DNA of 10,960 bases from an uncultured Oscillospiraceae bacterium (GTDB taxonomy: Bacteria; Bacillota; Clostridia; Oscillospirales; Oscillospiraceae): assembly GCA_934565615.1 (NCBI GenBank), contig CAKTIH010000076.1, forward strand, positions 1 to 10,960. The letters are read 5' to 3'. Both the position numbers and the translations under genes were made by a program. Position 1 is the first letter of the stretch; the number at the start of each line of letters is the position of its first letter. This document shows, piece after piece, positions 8,051-10,960 of the stretch. The notes below the pieces were generated by a model that made no database searches, was not told where the DNA came from, and was given only the letters and a program-made list of their open reading frames with translations.

Positions 8051-8104
8051 ATCTATTAAAAACTATCTATTTGTAATTATAAACGCATCGGCGGCGGGAC
8101 GCAA
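8051..8104 (-). promoter_or_regulatory. Probable promoter of the two-component operon with a 14-base direct repeat
   Basis: On the minus strand, TTGCGT (8104-8099) is followed after 17 bases by TATAAT (8081-8076), some 96 bases before the response-regulator start. Near the predicted transcription start the heptamer ATCTATT (plus strand) occurs at 8051-8057 and again at 8065-8071, a direct repeat with a 14-base period. Direct repeats near the promoter are a usual form of OmpR-family binding site, though an 11-base period is more common. The -35 overlaps the T-tract of the transketolase terminator. Confidence 0.4.
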
Positions 8105-8138
8105 GAAAAAAGCTCCCGGTCTTGTGAGAGACCGGGAG
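8104..8138 (-). terminator. Intrinsic terminator of the TRAP/transketolase operon
   Basis: A perfect 10-bp stem, CTCCCGGTCT (8113-8122) with AGACCGGGAG (8129-8138), has a six-base loop. On the minus strand it is followed by GCTTTTTTCTTGC, a strong T-tract. It lies 25 bases past the stop of the C-terminal transketolase subunit. Confidence 0.93.
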
Positions 8139-8143
8139 ATTAG

Positions 8144-8164
8144 ATTCAGTATTTAGTATTCAGT
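8144..8164. repeat. Three tandem 7-base repeats at the end of the transketolase gene
   Basis: ATTCAGT (8144-8150), ATTTAGT (8151-8157) and ATTCAGT (8158-8164) are consecutive heptamers differing at one base. They fill the space between the terminator stem and the stop codon (8166-8164). The function is unknown; replication slippage in non-coding sequence is the simplest explanation. Confidence 0.7.
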
Positions 8165-9117
8165 CACTTTGCCGCAGCAATGCGGGTGCGCACCGTTTCC
8201 GCAATATTCTCCGGTGACATGCCGTAATAATCAAGCAGCTCCTCGCAGTCTCCGCTCTGAGCATAGCGATCCTGCAACCCCATTCTTACTACCGGCACAT
8301 TCACGCCGCATTCATTGAGCGCCTCCATGACAGCCGAGCCGACGCCGCCGATGATATTGTGGTCCTCGACGGTAACGACGAGCTTCGCATTTCCCGCAAG
8401 CTTCGCTATTGCGGCGTTGTCAAAGGGCTTGAGACACGGCGTTTCGACAACGCTGCAGCGGATCCCGTCCGCTTCCAGAAGCTCTGCGGCATTGAGGCAT
8501 CTGCCGATGGTGGAGCCATAGCCGACAAGCACGGCCTCGCCGCCTTCGCGCAGGATGTTTGCTTTACCAATACGGAAGCTGTAATCGGACGTGAATACCT
8601 TCTGGGAGGCATAGCGGCCGAGACGCAGATAGACCGGGCCGTCATACTCGGCGATCGCGCGGGTTATGACCTCGGTGGAGGCTGCGTCGGCGGCGCAGAC
8701 GACCGTCATATTCGCGATCGAACGCATAATGCCGATATCCTCAATGCCCTGATGCGTTACGCCCTCGATCCCGCCGCTGAGTCCGCCGAGTCCGGCGACG
8801 ATCTTTACGTCCAGATTCGGATAGGCTATAAAGGTCCTGACCTGTTCGCAGATACGCATTGAAGCAAAAGTTGCATAGGTGGCCGCAAAAACCTTCGCGC
8901 CGCAGCTTGCAAGCCCCGCCGCCATAAGAGCCATGTTCTGCTCGGCAATGCCGATGTTGATAGCCCTGTCCGGAAACTCATTGTGCATTTTCGTGCCGCC
9001 GACGGACTTGAGCGTATCGGCAGCGACGTAAACAATGTTTTCGTTCTCCCGCGCAAGCTCCGCAAGGGCGTTCCCGAACGCGTCGCGGGTGGATACCTTA
9101 TCAAACTCAACGTTCAT
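8164..9117 (-). CDS. Transketolase, C-terminal (pyrimidine-binding) subunit
   Basis: This 317-residue protein corresponds to the second half of transketolase. The pyrimidine domain contains 'INIGIAEQNMALMAAGLA' (53-70), with Glu59 as the catalytic glutamate contacting the thiamine diphosphate aminopyrimidine. It also has 'FAATYATFASMR' and 'GGLSGGIEGVTHQGIEDIGIMR' (111-132). The C-terminal transketolase domain follows from about 190 ('GEAVLVGYGS'). It must assemble with the N-terminal subunit to form the active enzyme, which moves two-carbon ketol units between sugar phosphates. The start is ATG 9117, which overlaps the partner's stop as ATGA and has GGAGG at 9129-9125 seven bases upstream. 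A longer reading frame to 9183 runs into the partner gene and is not used. Split enzymes of this type occur both as general transketolases and in dedicated catabolic pathways such as apulose-4-phosphate or sulfo-sugar cleavage, so the sugar substrate is open. Confidence 0.95.
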   Translation of the reverse strand: MNVEFDKVSTRDAFGNALAELARENENIVYVAADTLKSVGGTKMHNEFPDRAINIGIAEQNMALMAAGLASCGAKVFAATYATFASMRICEQVRTFIAYPNLDVKIVAGLGGLSGGIEGVTHQGIEDIGIMRSIANMTVVCAADAASTEVITRAIAEYDGPVYLRLGRYASQKVFTSDYSFRIGKANILREGGEAVLVGYGSTIGRCLNAAELLEADGIRCSVVETPCLKPFDNAAIAKLAGNAKLVVTVEDHNIIGGVGSAVMEALNECGVNVPVVRMGLQDRYAQSGDCEELLDYYGMSPENIAETVRTRIAAAK

Positions 9118-9938
9118 GATACCACCTCCAGCTCCTTCATCGCCTGTATGTACTGTTCCTCGGTCAGGATATGCTGATGCCAAGCGTTGTTGTTCTCCAT
9201 GAACGACACGCCCTTGCCCTTGACCGTCTTTGCCAGAATGACCGTCGGGACATCCGCGCCGCTCTTGGCCTGTTCGAGCACGCCGACGAGCTGCGCCATG
9301 TCATGGCCGTCCGTCTCAAGCACGTTCCAGCCGAAGCCGCTCCATATCTTTTTCAAGTCGGGCGTCGGAAGGATATCCTCACAGGCACCGCAGCTCTGGA
9401 AGCCGTTTATGTCCACGATGGCGACAAGGTTCCCGGTTTTCAGAGAGGGCGCGCACATGACGGCCTCCCATACGGTCCCCTCGTTGAGCTCACCGTCGCC
9501 GAGAATGACATACACCATGCCGCCTTCACCCGTCAGTTTCTGGTGATACGCCATGCCGAGACCGATGCCGAGGCCGTTGCCGAGGGAGCCTGCGGTCATA
9601 TCGACGCCGGGGGTCTTATGATAAGTGGGGTGACCCTGAAGCACCGCGTCTGGATGGCGCAGCTTCGGATACTCGGCCTTTGATACCAGCCCGAGCTCCG
9701 TCAGCGCAGCGTATTGCGCGGGGCAGGCATGGCCCTTCGAGAGAATGAACCTGTCCCTGCCGGGGGCGTCATACTGCGCGGGGTCGAAGTTCATGACGCC
9801 AAAGTACAGCGCGGCAACGATATCCGCGCAGGAGAGCGCGGGGCCGGGATGCGCGGCTCTGCCGCAGACATAGCTCATTTCAATTATGTCACGGCGCAGC
9901 GTATTTGCGATGGTCTTTAATTCTTCAATATTTTTCAC
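9114..9938 (-). CDS. Transketolase, N-terminal (thiamine-diphosphate/Mg-binding) subunit
   Basis: This 274-residue protein matches the first half of transketolase. It has a GHPG-type loop, 'AAHPGPALSCADIVAALYF' (28-46), 'DRFILSKGHACPAQYAAL' (62-79) and 'TAGSLGNGLGIGLGMA' (115-130). The thiamine-diphosphate motif starts 'GDGELNEGTVWE' (147-158) and ends at Asn178 in 'VDINGFQ'. 'KTVKGKGVSFMENN' (237-250) is the usual C-terminal signature. At the first loop the more common GG after HPG is replaced by PA. The start is GTG 9938, with GAGG at 9949-9946 seven bases upstream; the ATG overlapping it (9940) is out of frame and hits TGA at once. It lies 17 bases after the TRAP permease stop and is coupled to the C-subunit by a four-base ATGA overlap, so all three are one operon. 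Confidence 0.95.
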   Translation of the reverse strand: MKNIEELKTIANTLRRDIIEMSYVCGRAAHPGPALSCADIVAALYFGVMNFDPAQYDAPGRDRFILSKGHACPAQYAALTELGLVSKAEYPKLRHPDAVLQGHPTYHKTPGVDMTAGSLGNGLGIGLGMAYHQKLTGEGGMVYVILGDGELNEGTVWEAVMCAPSLKTGNLVAIVDINGFQSCGACEDILPTPDLKKIWSGFGWNVLETDGHDMAQLVGVLEQAKSGADVPTVILAKTVKGKGVSFMENNNAWHQHILTEEQYIQAMKELEVVS

Positions 9939-9955
9939 ATCAATACCTCAAACGG

Positions 9956-10960
9956 TCAGCCGTAAACAAGGTCCGGCAGGAAGGTGATCAGGCCGGGGAA
10001 AAGGATGAAGATCAGCAGCAGGATAACGATCGTGATAAGGAAAGGTATACTTTCCTTGATCCACGTCGGCATTGATACTTTCAGCGTACCGCACACTATA
10101 TACATGGCGACGCCGACAGGCGGAGTAAGTATGCCAAGGCAGCAGACCGTGCACATCACGATGCCGAAGAACACCGGATCGAGCCCGATGGCCTTTGCGA
10201 CCGGAAGCAGGATCGGCGTGAGCAGGAGGACGATAACGCCGCCGTCCATCAGCATGCCGAGCAGGAACAGCAGGGCGACTATCATAATAAGTATAAGCGT
10301 AGAGCTGCTGGTCATGGACAGGAGCATTGCCGTGACCTTCTGCGGGAGCTTCTCCACGGGGATGCCGTAGCCGAAAACGCCGGTGAGCGAGATCATGAAC
10401 ATTATGCCGCCGACGTCGGATATGGAGGTGCGGAGGCATTTGATGAAATCCTTGACCGACACCTGCCGGTAAATGAATATACCGACGACCATAGCATAGA
10501 CGCAGGCAAAGGAGCCCACCTCAGAGGCGGTGAACACGCCGAGACGGATACCGACAAGCAGTATGACCGGGAACAGCAGCGCCCAAAAGCTCGACCTGAT
10601 CTCCCGCATTATTTCCTTGAAGGATGCCTTGGTCGGGTTAGGCGGTCTGTAGCCGCGCTTCTTCGACGTGAAGTGCACAGTCAGCATGAGCGCGACCATC
10701 ATATAAAGTCCGCTCATAAGGCCCGCGGTGAACAGGCGTCCAACGGACACGCTTCCCGTAGTTCCGTAGACGATAAGATTAACTCCGGGAGGAATGGTAG
10801 AGGTTATGAGCGAGGTATAGCCGATGACGACGGCGGTATAGCCTCTGGAGTAGCCGCTCTTTATCATGGTCGGGCCGAGAACTCTGGCTTCCATAGCCGC
10901 ATCCGCAGTGGATGAGCCGGAAACGCCGCCCATGAGCGTGGACATGACGACGCTCGTCTG
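9956..10960 (-). CDS. dctM: TRAP transporter large permease (DctM type), 5' end outside window
   Basis: The 334 visible residues form the bulk of a DctM-type large membrane subunit. Known full-length proteins are near 430 residues, so roughly the first 95 are missing past the right edge. Visible signatures in order are 'GGVSGSSTADAA' (11-22), 'STIPPGVNLIVYG' (54-66; family usually IPPS), 'FTASEVGSFACVYA' (143-156), 'GMLMDGGVIVLLLTPILLP' (235-253), 'IGLDPVFFGIVM' (258-269) and 'LTPPVGVAMYIVCG' (278-291). At least eight hydrophobic segments are evident. With a DctQ small subunit and a DctP binding protein, presumably encoded beyond the edge, it would import an organic anion using the sodium or proton gradient. 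The open frame continues through the edge (first visible codons QTSVV), so the internal ATG at 10945 is not the start. It is followed after 17 bases by the split transketolase, suggesting the substrate is metabolised by ketol transfer. Confidence 0.95.
   Translation of the reverse strand, partial: QTSVVMSTLMGGVSGSSTADAAMEARVLGPTMIKSGYSRGYTAVVIGYTSLITSTIPPGVNLIVYGTTGSVSVGRLFTAGLMSGLYMMVALMLTVHFTSKKRGYRPPNPTKASFKEIMREIRSSFWALLFPVILLVGIRLGVFTASEVGSFACVYAMVVGIFIYRQVSVKDFIKCLRTSISDVGGIMFMISLTGVFGYGIPVEKLPQKVTAMLLSMTSSSTLILIMIVALLFLLGMLMDGGVIVLLLTPILLPVAKAIGLDPVFFGIVMCTVCCLGILTPPVGVAMYIVCGTLKVSMPTWIKESIPFLITIVILLLIFILFPGLITFLPDLVYG

Noticed and set aside
9118..9183. Longer start for the C-terminal transketolase subunit
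   Set aside because: The extension runs inside the partner gene and is not transketolase-like. The ATGA overlap with a strong SD marks 9117 as the start.

Overview
The window looks like chromosomal DNA from a G+C-rich anaerobic Firmicute, most likely a Clostridia/Oscillospiraceae-type gut bacterium. That placement is an inference. It rests on strong AGGAGG-type Shine-Dalgarno sites, a clostridial-style formate-tetrahydrofolate ligase, an ANTAR regulator, a split (two-gene) transketolase, a TRAP transporter, and GC-rich third codon positions with AT-rich promoters. I see no rRNA, tRNA, insertion sequence, CRISPR array, phage gene or broken gene. No gap between genes exceeds 300 bases.

Layout. 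(1) 74-598 (+): a lone four-helix membrane protein with its own promoter, closed by a bidirectional terminator at 617-642. (2) Minus strand, 4086 down to 650: an overlapping three-gene unit of inositol-monophosphatase-family protein (suhB-like), biotin-protein ligase (birA) and a ClC-type anion transporter whose motifs suggest the fluoride (CLC-F) branch. It is followed by an ANTAR-domain RNA-binding regulator with its own extended -10 promoter. (3) 4239-5906 (+): fhs, transcribed divergently from suhB out of a 152-base intergenic region. It ends at a 13-bp perfect hairpin at 5926-5954, shared with the convergent two-component system. (4) Minus strand, 7980 down to 5973: an OmpR-family response regulator and its sensor histidine kinase. 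(5) Minus strand, window edge down to 8164: the 3' end of a TRAP-transporter operon. It holds dctM (5' end cut by the window), then the N- and C-terminal transketolase subunits, closed by a strong terminator at 8104-8138.

How the genes work together. The TRAP permease plus split transketolase is the clearest functional unit: import of an unknown organic acid or sugar-derived anion, coupled to two-carbon ketol transfer. The small subunit dctQ, the binding protein dctP and any sugar-specific enzymes would lie beyond the right edge. suhB-birA-clc are linked by overlaps of 8 and 1 bases and are probably translationally coupled, but their functions are unrelated housekeeping or stress roles. fhs feeds formate into the folate one-carbon pool.

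I found no convincing undescribed multi-gene system. The items most worth checking are the substrate of the TRAP/transketolase operon, the anion selectivity of the ClC protein, the RNA target of the orphan ANTAR protein, and several small repeats and hairpins in the leaders and trailers.
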